NCBI GenBank assembly: GCA_016841005.1
Contig: JAEORG010000007.1
Coordinates: 1-47,690, forward strand
Source of the DNA: Candidatus Thorarchaeota archaeon
GTDB lineage: Archaea; Asgardarchaeota; Thorarchaeia; Thorarchaeales; Thorarchaeaceae
DNA length: 47,690 nt
Direction: 5' to 3'
Within the stretch, counting starts at the first letter, position 1; every line of letters starts with the position of its first letter. The notes under the pieces are model-generated. The model had not been told where the DNA came from. It ran no database searches and saw only the letters and a program-made list of their open reading frames with translations. This document shows positions 33,921-42,496 of this stretch, in pieces. The translations under genes were made by a program, and so were the position numbers.

Positions 33921-34295
33921 ATGCAAAACGAAAATCCGCAATACCGAACTCAGATGAACTCTGCAAGTGACCAGTCAATACCATATACGTCAAGATCATC
34001 ATGTGGTAGGACTGGATGTATCGCGATTTACAGAACAGACAACTGTCATCTGTGCGATGCCGCAGGGGACTTTCTTAGAACTATGTTGAAAGAAGAGGGG
34101 TTATCTGAGAAAATAGTCAGAGTGATTGAACAGGATGTTCAGATTGGAGAAGTCAATTTTGACGATATCCTGACTAGGCCTGCAATTAGAGTATGTGACA
34201 CGGTAGTTACCGGTTTGCCTGACGATGAAAAGATGCGGAATACTTTACGGTATGCTGCATCATTGAAGTGTTTTAGTAAAGAAACAGAACAATAG
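33921..34295 (+). CDS. Thioredoxin/glutaredoxin-fold protein
   Basis: 124 residues. IAIYRTDNCHLCDAAGDFL contains the redox pair Cys42-x-x-Cys45 at the end of a beta strand, followed by a helix. TRPAIRVCDTVVTG has the cis-proline of the thioredoxin fold and the next strand. Additional Cys at 28 and 33 lie in a Ser-rich N-terminal extension. It is probably a glutaredoxin-like disulphide or metal-transfer protein. It lies after the ATP-grasp gene and converges on the proteasome gene 4 nt away. Confidence 0.7.
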   Translation: MQNENPQYRTQMNSASDQSIPYTSRSSCGRTGCIAIYRTDNCHLCDAAGDFLRTMLKEEGLSEKIVRVIEQDVQIGEVNFDDILTRPAIRVCDTVVTGLPDDEKMRNTLRYAASLKCFSKETEQ

Positions 34296-34299
34296 GCTA

Positions 34300-35046
34300 T
34301 TAGTTCTGAGTGCTGGCTCTTCCTTCTAAAATAGCAACAACTTCATCCTTAGTCAAAATTTTGAACATCTTATCAGTTGTGTCAATCATTCCAATCTCAA
34401 GAGTTTCTGCGCGCTCTTTCGGATCGGATGAAATATCTCCACTTACTTTTTCAATACCGTCCAATGCTAGATTCAGAGCACCATCCAAATCAAGATTTGG
34501 AGAGAATTTCTCTGTGAAGAAGTCACGAACACTATCAGAGTCTTTACCTATTGCGGTAGCTTTCCAACCCCAGAAGGAACCAGAGGGATCAGTTGTATAT
34601 AATTGTGGACCATGGTCGTCTACACCAGCAACAAGGAGCGATACTCCAAAAGGTCTTACTCCACCATACTGGGTATGCATCTGTTTTGTATCACAGACAT
34701 CTACCACAAGTGATTGGACTGAAATCGGTTCATCGTAGCTTAAACGGTTTATTTGTGCTCTCACACGAGCTTGGTCAATTAATTTTCTTGCATCTGCATG
34801 AAGACCAGCAATTGCGGTCCCCACATGATCATCAATGAGTAGTATCTTCTTAAGTGTGGATAGGTCAACCAATTTGCTTGGAGACCTCTTTTCACCGACT
34901 AAAACGACACCATTCTTGGCTTTAACCCCAACTGCAAGAGGCCCTTGGCGAACTGCTTCACTTGCATATTCAACTTGGTATAGCCGTCCCTCGGGACTGA
35001 AAACTGTAATAGCTCTATCATAACCCATGCTCTGTGGAGGAAACAT
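34300..35046 (-). CDS. psmA: Proteasome subunit alpha
   Basis: 248 residues. MGYDRAITVFSPEGRLYQVEYA is the diagnostic N-terminal segment of alpha subunits, whose helix H0 and gate residues (YDR) close the 20S pore. The body has KNGVVLVGEKRSPSKL and the GLHADARKLIDQARVRAQ helix. It forms the outer rings of the archaeal 20S proteasome and binds the PAN or Cdc48 ATPase. The catalytic beta subunit and the ATPase are not in this window. The protein starts with the Met of MFPPQS or six residues later; the first matches other archaeal homologues in length. Confidence 0.95.
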   Translation of the reverse strand: MFPPQSMGYDRAITVFSPEGRLYQVEYASEAVRQGPLAVGVKAKNGVVLVGEKRSPSKLVDLSTLKKILLIDDHVGTAIAGLHADARKLIDQARVRAQINRLSYDEPISVQSLVVDVCDTKQMHTQYGGVRPFGVSLLVAGVDDHGPQLYTTDPSGSFWGWKATAIGKDSDSVRDFFTEKFSPNLDLDGALNLALDGIEKVSGDISSDPKERAETLEIGMIDTTDKMFKILTKDEVVAILEGRASTQN

Positions 35047-35167
35047 GATTCTAGTACTCCAAATAATTAAACCTGTTTGCCAATCAGGTAAGAAGATTTC
35101 TCTCGGAAGGCGTTAAAAAGTTATTTCTATCTCTATGAATGAAAACGTTCAGTATGGGTTTGGAAAG

Positions 35168-35863
35168 TTATCTCCAATCTAAACGAATTTCGATACCATC
35201 ATAGTCTTTGATGAGAAGTTTGTCCATTTCTTCCAAAGGAGGACTGGAAAATGCCTTTGATTCTGATTCTCTAACTCCGGAAGAAACTACATAGTTTTGA
35301 ATCACATATTCTCCATTGAAGCTGATTGATTTGAGAAATGAAAGTATCTCCTCAATATCACCTGAGTCAATAAGACCTCCTACAAAGGTTGTTCTAGGCC
35401 AAAATTCAGTTTCGCTATTCATAATCAAGTCGATGCTTTTTTGGACTCTTGGCCAGGGGTCTTCTTTTGTTCTGCATACTTCACGATATCTCTGCGGTGC
35501 AGATTTAATATCAAACCATACAGAGTCAAGGTATTGTATGGATTCTTTGAGGATACTTGGATTTGATCCTTGAGTGTTCAGATTGATATGACCACCAATC
35601 TCTTCCTTTAATGCTCTGAGGAGCTCAGGCAAATCTCTTTGCAATGTAGGTTCACCACCAGTGATACAGAAACCGTCAGATAGAAAATCCTGCACTTGTG
35701 ATACAATGTCAGAGATTGGAGTTTCAAGCCCTGAGGAGAGTGGAATTAAAGAAGCATTTTGGCAATATGGACAGTCAAAATTACATCCTCCTGTAAATAT
35801 GACCGTAACTGGTATTCTAGGGACATCAACTAAGCTCACATCAATAATCGATGCTAAACGCAT
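35168..35863 (-). CDS. NrdG/PFL-activase-like radical SAM protein
   Basis: 231 residues. FTGGCNFDCPYCQNA gives the radical SAM cluster motif C-x3-C-x2-C (Cys27, 31, 34), followed by ITGGEPTLQRD for SAM binding. It has the short radical SAM barrel of anaerobic ribonucleotide reductase activating proteins (NrdG group) and produces a glycyl radical on a partner enzyme or acts as a related activase. No nrdD or other glycyl radical enzyme is in the window, so the target is not known. Monocistronic by position, between psmA and the coiled-coil membrane gene. Confidence 0.85.
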   Translation of the reverse strand: MRLASIIDVSLVDVPRIPVTVIFTGGCNFDCPYCQNASLIPLSSGLETPISDIVSQVQDFLSDGFCITGGEPTLQRDLPELLRALKEEIGGHINLNTQGSNPSILKESIQYLDSVWFDIKSAPQRYREVCRTKEDPWPRVQKSIDLIMNSETEFWPRTTFVGGLIDSGDIEEILSFLKSISFNGEYVIQNYVVSSGVRESESKAFSSPPLEEMDKLLIKDYDGIEIRLDWR

Positions 35864-35934
35864 ATAGTATAGAACCTCACATGTACCGGTCTACTTGAGT
35901 AAATAAATGTCCAACCTATTACTGTATGGGGTTG

Positions 35935-37662
35935 TCATCTCTCCTTGTCACAGAAGGACACCATTTGTTCTATCACTTCTTCTCTATATTTACTAATGTT
36001 GATTGATCTCGTTTCGATTGTAACGTCTTGCAGGAAACTATTCTTGCGATCGTACGCCAGACTTACTTTAACCTCATCATCTCCATGCATAACAGGAAGG
36101 TGGTACAGTACTCTGACGGACTCTCTATCATCTGTAAGTTCTTCATCCACAGAAATTGTTTCAATTGATTCAAGGTAAGATTCTAATGCGGAAATGTCGC
36201 ACTTGGAGTTAATCGATACTCTCATCAAATGGTCTTTTTCTACTTTGGATTCTAGCCAGTCCATACCTCTCTTCAAAACAAAAACAATTCCCAACCATAG
36301 ACCAATAGCTAAGGCAAAGAACAGGAGAGGGTTATCTGTCGGGAATAACGCGAATTCAGTCACATATTCTCCTGTTAGTGTAACAACAATATCAAAGGCA
36401 ATTGTACCGGATAGGATTAACTCAATCACATCGAGAACATTTCCAGTTCGTTCACTCGCTCTAATGACATCACTTGTACTACGAGTGTTATCACGAAGCG
36501 CACCGTATATTCGACGCATCTGCTGCTCTATTTGAGTTGAAAGCAACGTTTGAAGACCTTCCACCTCACTACTCAGGCTTTCAACTCCAATATGGATATC
36601 ATCAATTCTCTCAACAAGTCGATGGAATTGCTCATTCAGACCTATCAGATTACACAATTCTTCATCAACACAGGAGCTAACTTCTTCCCACCTTTTTTTG
36701 AGCAGTTTGAATCCTCGGGAGAGATAGCCTCCAACAGATTTGATGATAGTATAGTTAGCTGACGCTTCAGTCAGGATGTTTTGTGCTTCTGTAATGACTC
36801 CATAATCCCCTTCCGAGGTTTTATCTAGAAGTCTACGGACACCTCCTAATTCATCCCAGAGAAGAGACATTCTTTGAAATAATGCATCAACGAAAATTTC
36901 CGAACTACGTACGAGAGAATAGAATGATACTGCAGTTTCATAGTCTTTCCAATTCGGGGAAGCGACAATTATTCCTGTATCGCCAATCAGAAGTATAGTA
37001 CCATCATTTGGATTTCGATGGACAACCTCAAGATTATCTAATAATTGCTCAATCTCATTTTGATGTTCTTCATCGTCCATGTAATCATTTGCATTTTCGA
37101 AATATGGATCAATTGAATCTGCAAGAACACCAATGAATTTGTATCTGCTACTAGATGTCCCTTTGAACACGCAATCAAGTAGACGTCTTTGGTGATGAGA
37201 CAATAAAGTATCTAGAATTAATGATGTATCAGTTGACAGATCGATTATAATTCGCGCAAGCTTATCAAGTGAAATGATTTGATTCTGAGTGCCTTCAGCA
37301 TCCACAATCTCTGTGCCATAGAATACGTTTCCTTCGTGATTGAGATAGATACCCACAAGTTCCTGCTGTGCTACATCGACATCAGTAGGATCTTGTATAC
37401 TTGCTTCGCACAATATAAATTCGGACTGAACATATTCCTTCACTTTTATTGCATTCATTTCAGGTTCCGAAGAGAATAACGTCCGTTCCGGGTACTCGTC
37501 CATCAACATTGTGACAAACTCACCTTCGAAATCGCGAGATGCCATTAATTTCTGAGCAATCGACTCTAGCATATTTCTATCACATGGGATATATTCTCCA
37601 AGAATTATCCGTGGTTTAACTAGGGAGATTGTTTCAGAGAGAGCGTCGCGTATCTGGCTCAT
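35935..37662 (-). CDS. Large membrane-anchored coiled-coil protein
   Basis: 575 residues. About 1-310 is a soluble domain of unknown fold (EYIPCDRNMLESIAQKLM, YRFIG-like strands and a strand-rich DGTILLIGDTGIIVASP). Coiled-coil helices (about 320-410) follow, then two transmembrane helices (about 412-465, ending in FALAIGLWLGIVFVL) and a 109-residue C-terminal domain (HLMRVSINSKCDISALESYL to EEVIEQMVSF). It overlaps the upstream winged-helix/zinc gene by 4 nt (ATGA), so the two are co-translated and probably act together. No family I know. Confidence 0.75.
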   Translation of the reverse strand: MSQIRDALSETISLVKPRIILGEYIPCDRNMLESIAQKLMASRDFEGEFVTMLMDEYPERTLFSSEPEMNAIKVKEYVQSEFILCEASIQDPTDVDVAQQELVGIYLNHEGNVFYGTEIVDAEGTQNQIISLDKLARIIIDLSTDTSLILDTLLSHHQRRLLDCVFKGTSSSRYKFIGVLADSIDPYFENANDYMDDEEHQNEIEQLLDNLEVVHRNPNDGTILLIGDTGIIVASPNWKDYETAVSFYSLVRSSEIFVDALFQRMSLLWDELGGVRRLLDKTSEGDYGVITEAQNILTEASANYTIIKSVGGYLSRGFKLLKKRWEEVSSCVDEELCNLIGLNEQFHRLVERIDDIHIGVESLSSEVEGLQTLLSTQIEQQMRRIYGALRDNTRSTSDVIRASERTGNVLDVIELILSGTIAFDIVVTLTGEYVTEFALFPTDNPLLFFALAIGLWLGIVFVLKRGMDWLESKVEKDHLMRVSINSKCDISALESYLESIETISVDEELTDDRESVRVLYHLPVMHGDDEVKVSLAYDRKNSFLQDVTIETRSINISKYREEVIEQMVSFCDKER

Positions 37663-38231
37663 TTTGACTTTCCTCCATTTCCACCACCAGACCGAAGGTA
37701 ATCAGGAATATACACTCTAGAAGTGTAAGCTATATCCTCTATTTGGTCAATAAGTATCCGTTCTCTTTTGTTGCATTCAGTACACTCAAAGTAGAACTTA
37801 CGATTCTCCATGACAATATGTTTGATTCCTTCGCACTCGCACCTGATTAATCTTTGAACATCTTCTAGTAGAGCAGGATTAACTCCGCTAGCTACTTTCT
37901 CTCCTTTCTTGGTCAAACGATAGGCAGTCAGGTATCCATATTGAGAAGTACTTAATCTGAGCATTGAAATATTTCTCAGGTCCAATAAATCTTCAAGATC
38001 ATCCTTTCCCTCTCTACTCACATTCAGCCATTGACGAGTTCCGTCCAACATCGAAACACTCCAAGGAGCATAATCATAGTCTTGAAAGATACCATCAATA
38101 ATTCCCTGGTAAATGACTGCCATCAATGGCAACTCTTTGACCCAGTCAAGGGCGGAGGTATGTTCAGAACCTGTGTATTCTTTGATTACCAATAGTAAAC
38201 GAAGCATATCATCAGTCACTTCAATGCTCAT
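37659..38231 (-). CDS. Winged-helix-like protein with zinc-binding C-terminus
   Basis: 190 residues. The N-terminal half looks like a winged helix or related helical fold (DDMLRLLLVIKEYTGSEHTS, ending SQYGYLTAYRLTKKGEKVA). After about residue 120 come cysteines CEC and CTECNK that can hold one zinc, and a C-terminal Gly-rich tail. It is transcribed together with, and overlaps by 4 nt, the gene of the coiled-coil membrane protein. The pair may be a signal-transmitting unit with a DNA-binding or adaptor part. This is inference from layout. Confidence 0.7.
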   Translation of the reverse strand: MSIEVTDDMLRLLLVIKEYTGSEHTSALDWVKELPLMAVIYQGIIDGIFQDYDYAPWSVSMLDGTRQWLNVSREGKDDLEDLLDLRNISMLRLSTSQYGYLTAYRLTKKGEKVASGVNPALLEDVQRLIRCECEGIKHIVMENRKFYFECTECNKRERILIDQIEDIAYTSRVYIPDYLRSGGGNGGKSK

Positions 38232-38494
38232 GTAGCGATTTCACTCCTCCAGCGATGCATTGAAGCACTGACAATCTCCAACCTAAATAAATTCATCCTG
38301 AAGAGTTAATCTCCTATTATTGGCATTCTTGATGATGAGGAATCTATTTTGACTACACAGTTAACTAAATTATGATGAAATCGCATAAATTAATAAATTG
38401 AATTGCGATTTTCGCATGATTTTTGAATATATTCGGAGAGATTTACTATTTAACTTATATATTAATAGTAAATATTCGTAGACTGGGGACCGTT
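38232..38494 (+). promoter_or_regulatory. AT-rich intergenic region with TATA box
   Basis: No gene is visible in this 263-nt divergent region. It has a TATA box TTATATATTA (about 38455-38464) for the small basic protein. A short dyad TGCGA-TTT-TCGCA (38404-38416) with a related TCGCAT half-site lies about 25 nt before it near 38386, which together could be an operator. Confidence 0.4.
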
Positions 38495-38776
38495 ATGGCT
38501 GAGTTAGTCGTATCAAATGAAGAGATTCTACGAAGTACATTGTTTCACATACAACTGAAGCAATGCCAATACATAGATAATTTTCCTGAGAAGATTACGG
38601 AGATCTTCCAAGACAATTATGATGGCAAGAAGTTCAAACCTTATGATGACATGAAGCGGCGATTGTATCGAATAAAAACTAACTTCTTTGACATCAATGG
38701 AGATAAAGTTCAGAAACGTGATTTCTACATTGGCTTATACAACAGAATTAAACGTAAGGTATCTATCTCACGTTGA
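38495..38776 (+). CDS. Small basic protein of unknown function
   Basis: 93 residues, beginning MAELVVSNEEILRSTLFHIQ. Rich in Lys, Arg, Tyr and Phe, mainly helical in the first half, and ending in a strongly basic tail (YNRIKRKVSISR), so nucleic-acid binding is possible. The frame is open to 38423, but the ATG at 38495 fits the TATA box about 35 nt upstream with a short leader. No family recognised; expression alone is likely, as the neighbouring gene converges on it. Confidence 0.65.
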   Translation: MAELVVSNEEILRSTLFHIQLKQCQYIDNFPEKITEIFQDNYDGKKFKPYDDMKRRLYRIKTNFFDINGDKVQKRDFYIGLYNRIKRKVSISR

Positions 38777-38809
38777 AACGTTGTCTTGCCAAAAAAGAAA
38801 CCAAAGGGC

Positions 38810-39883
38810 TCAGAGTTTTGTTTCCTTTAATGAAAGGATAAACTTAGCACCTTGGCTATACTTCCCCTTCACTCGATCTTCGACTTCAAGTCTACCACCA
38901 TACTTTCGAGCCATCTGATTAACGAGTGTGAGACCTACGCCCCCATGTCGTTTGCTCTTATCGAATAATGATTTCTTTCTAGCTCCAGAGATACCAGGTC
39001 CATTGTCAGATATCTCGAGTAGAACAAAGCCATTATTTCGTTTCTTGGTAATCCATACTTTCTTATCGTCTGCAGGGTTATGTCTAGCAGCATTCTCAAG
39101 AAGGTTCCAGACCAGTTCACCAAGAAGTGCATCAGCCCAAACAATTGATGTATCATCAAGGCCTTTCATTACAGTTGCTGTTCCATACACTCGTTCAAGG
39201 ACTGCAACCTTTTCTTTCACAACCGTTGAGAGGTCCATTCGAGTCTTTGGAAGATGGCGTAACTGCCCAGCTCGTTTTACTTTGGTGATCAGCCGATTGC
39301 ATCGCTCAACTGCATCTTGAATATCCGTCTGGGCATCCTCAAGGTATGATTTAGGTAAATCAGAATCAAGCAAACCAGCAGAGGTCATTATTACTTGGAG
39401 CTGATTTGCAATGTCATGAGTGAGAAGATCCAAATAAAATTGGACAGATTCTTCAGCTTCTTTCTGAGCAGTAATTTCAGTAATTACAGCAAAGGTGCCT
39501 ACAAAGTTGTTATTGGAATCAGTTATGGGTGCTGCAGATATAATCGTTGGAACAATCCTACCAGATTTTGTCCGCCACTCCATTTCATAGCGACCAGTTT
39601 GGCCTGTTTTCCTTTCCTCTAACTTCATTTCCACAAAATCTTGATCTTTATCCTTTGTGAAATCAACCCAGCAACGTCCAATTAGATCTGCAGGTTTATA
39701 CTCAAGCATTTTACAAAATGCTTCGTTTGCATAACTCAGGGTACATTCGTCATCATCAATCGCTAAACCATCATTCATTGTTTCGAGTAGCATTGTTGCT
39801 GCATTGACATGGATTTCTCCTAGTGTAAACTCACCTTTTTTTTCTACTGTCCTTTTCTTGGGCTTTGCGTCCTTAGTCATCAA
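38810..39883 (-). CDS. PAS-domain sensor histidine kinase
   Basis: 357 residues, soluble. A PAS domain occupies about 25-140 (MNDGLAIDDDECTLSYANEAFCKMLEY, FVGTFAVITEITAQKEAEE). The phospho-acceptor helix has LDLLTHDIANQLQV with His156 and no extra transmembrane helices. The catalytic ATPase domain has the N box ENAARHN, G1 box SDNGPGIS and G2 box GVGLTLVNQMARKYGG. It should autophosphorylate in response to a cytoplasmic signal. No response regulator is encoded nearby, so the output partner is elsewhere. Its 3' end converges on the small basic gene. Confidence 0.9.
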   Translation of the reverse strand: MMTKDAKPKKRTVEKKGEFTLGEIHVNAATMLLETMNDGLAIDDDECTLSYANEAFCKMLEYKPADLIGRCWVDFTKDKDQDFVEMKLEERKTGQTGRYEMEWRTKSGRIVPTIISAAPITDSNNNFVGTFAVITEITAQKEAEESVQFYLDLLTHDIANQLQVIMTSAGLLDSDLPKSYLEDAQTDIQDAVERCNRLITKVKRAGQLRHLPKTRMDLSTVVKEKVAVLERVYGTATVMKGLDDTSIVWADALLGELVWNLLENAARHNPADDKKVWITKKRNNGFVLLEISDNGPGISGARKKSLFDKSKRHGGVGLTLVNQMARKYGGRLEVEDRVKGKYSQGAKFILSLKETKL

Positions 39884-39977
39884 ACTAGCCCCGTGCAGAT
39901 ATTCCTAACAGGTCAATGCTCTTATCCATGTCATAAATGACGTTGTATTATAGACTTAGAGAAATCTAAATACCTTT

Positions 39978-41348
39978 TCACTTGTCTTCAATGCCTTCTA
40001 AATACTTTATTGGGTCCTTCTGTTTTCCGTACCCCATAAAATTATCCAACTTGAGAATGACCCAATCCATCCAAGAAAAATTCATTGTAAGCCATAGAAT
40101 GAGCCTATGTAAGATAGTATTCTTCTTGTTGTATGGACAGGACCGAATACAATTGGAACATTCAGATCCATTCTCAACCCAGAAGTTGTAACACGTTTCT
40201 GGATTTATGTACCACTTCTTCACTCCATGTGCATTTGAACGTGTTTCTCCTCTCCAAGTCATTTCATTCCCAAAAGGTATTGATTGAGATGGACAATTAG
40301 TTGCACATTTCTCACATGTTTTGCAAAACTCGATGACGGATTCGCAGAATTTCATATCTGGACTATCAGTAAGAAGAGGCATATCAGTAAGGACCTTTGC
40401 GATTCTTACTCGAGGTCCGTATTCTTTTGTTATGAGCAGTCCATTGCGACCATACATGCCGAGACCAGCATCAACAGCCTGTGGGACACTTAAGGATAGG
40501 TCATTGCCGCAGGGTATAGCTTTGTAACCAAGCTTCCTAATGAGTGCAGAGAGTTCAAGCTCGATAAACGCCATTCGAGAATATCCTAGTGCAGTGTTAG
40601 CAGCACTCGTAAATGCGGGAGATGTTCCTATCCCTTCATAATCCATCTCAACTGCCATAACAATTACTCTATTGAAAGTATTAGGAATATTGTAGGCTTC
40701 CCTTTGCCGATTGGATGTGTATAGCCAACGTCTATCAGTTTCTGCTATTCCAACAAGACTTGCTCCATAGAATACTGCAGCTCTTTTGATATCACGTGTT
40801 AATGTTGGAGATTTGAACTGCATACTTCTTGTATCCATATCATGCAATGTGAAATCGGTTTTCTTCGGATTAATACTACCACGGGAATCGTATAATGTCC
40901 ACCCAGCAGCAGCCATTTCATGCTCAAATCTCCCGTAACCGCGTATCTTTCTTGATATCATGGCATCTGCGCCGTACCATTCATCTTGTTGATAGTTCTT
41001 GAATCCTGGATCATTATGAACTCGCGCAAAAATCATATCTGCTTCAGAGAATGTCCCCCACTCTTCGGATACTTCATATGGTCTATAGGCATCCTTGAAC
41101 TTACTCTTTCGAGGATGCTGGTTTTTATCGATAGTATCTGACACTTGAAAATCAACTGGTGCGATGGCATTAGTAGGACATTCTCTTACGCAGCTCATGC
41201 ACTCTGTACATTCATTGACATCAATAATCGGAATATTCTCTCCTTCAGCATATGTCAATGGCGAGGATTCTCCATGAATATCCATACATGCTTTGTAACA
41301 TTCTATATCGCATTTACTTGGATTGCAAAGAGAGGTATCTATCTGCAT
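39978..41348 (-). CDS. Reductive-dehalogenase-like (RdhA-related) Fe-S protein
   Basis: 456 residues. The N-terminus has two ferredoxin-type cysteine groups (8, 13, 17, 21 and 47, 50, 53, 57). The middle and end resemble RdhA: GLGMYGRNGLLITKEYGPRVR, TDMPLLTDSP, CKTCEKCATNCPSQSI, WYINPETCYNFW and CSNCIRSCPYNK, the cobamide-domain and 2x[4Fe-4S] signature. It lacks a twin-arginine signal and no RdhB membrane anchor is nearby. A C-terminal hydrophobic amphipathic helix (HRLILWLTMNFSWMDWVIL) may sit on the membrane. It could dehalogenate, or be a related cobamide-dependent reductase of other substrates. It is 80 nt downstream of the FAD reductase, possibly the same transcript. Confidence 0.75.
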   Translation of the reverse strand: MQIDTSLCNPSKCDIECYKACMDIHGESSPLTYAEGENIPIIDVNECTECMSCVRECPTNAIAPVDFQVSDTIDKNQHPRKSKFKDAYRPYEVSEEWGTFSEADMIFARVHNDPGFKNYQQDEWYGADAMISRKIRGYGRFEHEMAAAGWTLYDSRGSINPKKTDFTLHDMDTRSMQFKSPTLTRDIKRAAVFYGASLVGIAETDRRWLYTSNRQREAYNIPNTFNRVIVMAVEMDYEGIGTSPAFTSAANTALGYSRMAFIELELSALIRKLGYKAIPCGNDLSLSVPQAVDAGLGMYGRNGLLITKEYGPRVRIAKVLTDMPLLTDSPDMKFCESVIEFCKTCEKCATNCPSQSIPFGNEMTWRGETRSNAHGVKKWYINPETCYNFWVENGSECSNCIRSCPYNKKNTILHRLILWLTMNFSWMDWVILKLDNFMGYGKQKDPIKYLEGIEDK

Positions 41349-41428
41349 GGTTTCACCAAACTTTCATGACATTCCTACGAAGGTAAATTAATCAGTTCCT
41401 ATATTGAACACTTTCACATCTAGGATAT

Positions 41429-42496
41429 TCAGATAGTACCACGAGATAATTCCTCTTTTACAAAGTTCTCTCTTCCTGCATCATCCATCGAAATAACAAA
41501 ATCGTAAATCTTCTTCACCATTTCAGCAAGACCTCTTACTTCTTGTTGATATGCTTCAATTAAGTCGGCACCTTTACGACTTCTGGAGATTGCTGAAGCC
41601 GCTGATTCACCGGATTCAATTCCCAAACGGATACCTTCACCTGAGAGTGGATTACAGAATCCTGCTGCGTCACCAACAAGAATAGTATTTCCAACCCCCG
41701 GAATATAGTAGCCAAAAGGTATTCCCCAAACCTCTTTCAATATTAATTTATCATCACTAAATTTGAAGTCTCTCTTTAACCATTCACGGAACATACCAAG
41801 GGCTTCTATCACATTCGGAGTTTGCTTTTGAGGAACCCCAAGTCCAATCAGAAGATTGTCACCCTTTGGGATAACATATGAGTAAGAGATTGATATCTCA
41901 CCCCTGAAGAATCCGTAGAAACAATCCTCAAAATCACTTGTTTTCCTCCCACTCCAAAGTTCTTGACCAACAACCATAGCAGGTGCACTACTCTCTGGTT
42001 TAATTTGGGTTCGGACCTTAGATCTAACACCATCAGCACCAACCACAAAATCAGAAGAGAAACCAAGTACCTCATCTCCTCTTTTTGCTGTAATTCTAAG
42101 TGTGGTATCATGTGATAGGTCAGTGAACTTTGTTTCAGTAATGACGTCTACGCCTGAATTAATTGCAATTTTCAAAAGCCATTCATCAAAACGTTCACGA
42201 ACTATATTATGGATCTTATAATTTGAAACCCTTCCAGAATTAATCTTCCCACTAGGGGGTACGTAATATAATCCAAGTTCTTTGGGGGAGTTAAAAATGT
42301 AAGAGGGCATCTCATCATCTAAAACATCTTCTATAACATCTGAGGTTATCCAAGGGAGCACTCCGCCACAGGGCTTACGTCGCCCTGGCGCTTCTTTCTC
42401 CAACAGAAGAACATCCATTCCAAGATTTGCACAATTGACTGCTGTACTACACCCAGAAGGACCACCACCAATGACAACGACATCATACTTTTGCAT
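41429..42496 (-). CDS. Geranylgeranyl-reductase-family FAD-dependent oxidoreductase
   Basis: About 355 residues. The FAD-binding loop VVVIGGGPSGCSTAVNCANLG is at the start, followed by LLEKEAPGRRKPCGGVLP (the conserved PCGG active-site element), FVVGADGVRSKVR, and GDAAGFCNPLSGEGIRLGIESG, all as in the geranylgeranyl reductase family. Archaeal members saturate the isoprenoid chains of membrane lipids or reduce quinones. The frame reaches 42517, but MQKYDVVVIGGG at 42496 is the usual start. The start overlaps the lipoate ligase end by 14 nt, so this copy is part of the lipoylation operon, which is unusual for a lipid enzyme. Confidence 0.87.
   Translation of the reverse strand: MQKYDVVVIGGGPSGCSTAVNCANLGMDVLLLEKEAPGRRKPCGGVLPWITSDVIEDVLDDEMPSYIFNSPKELGLYYVPPSGKINSGRVSNYKIHNIVRERFDEWLLKIAINSGVDVITETKFTDLSHDTTLRITAKRGDEVLGFSSDFVVGADGVRSKVRTQIKPESSAPAMVVGQELWSGRKTSDFEDCFYGFFRGEISISYSYVIPKGDNLLIGLGVPQKQTPNVIEALGMFREWLKRDFKFSDDKLILKEVWGIPFGYYIPGVGNTILVGDAAGFCNPLSGEGIRLGIESGESAASAISRSRKGADLIEAYQQEVRGLAEMVKKIYDFVISMDDAGRENFVKEELSRGTI

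Noticed and set aside
39978..41348. Epoxyqueuosine reductase QueG
   Set aside because: QueG is related, but the N-terminal double ferredoxin and the long segment with YGPRVR and TDMPL and two C-terminal cluster motifs fit RdhA better; not fully excluded.
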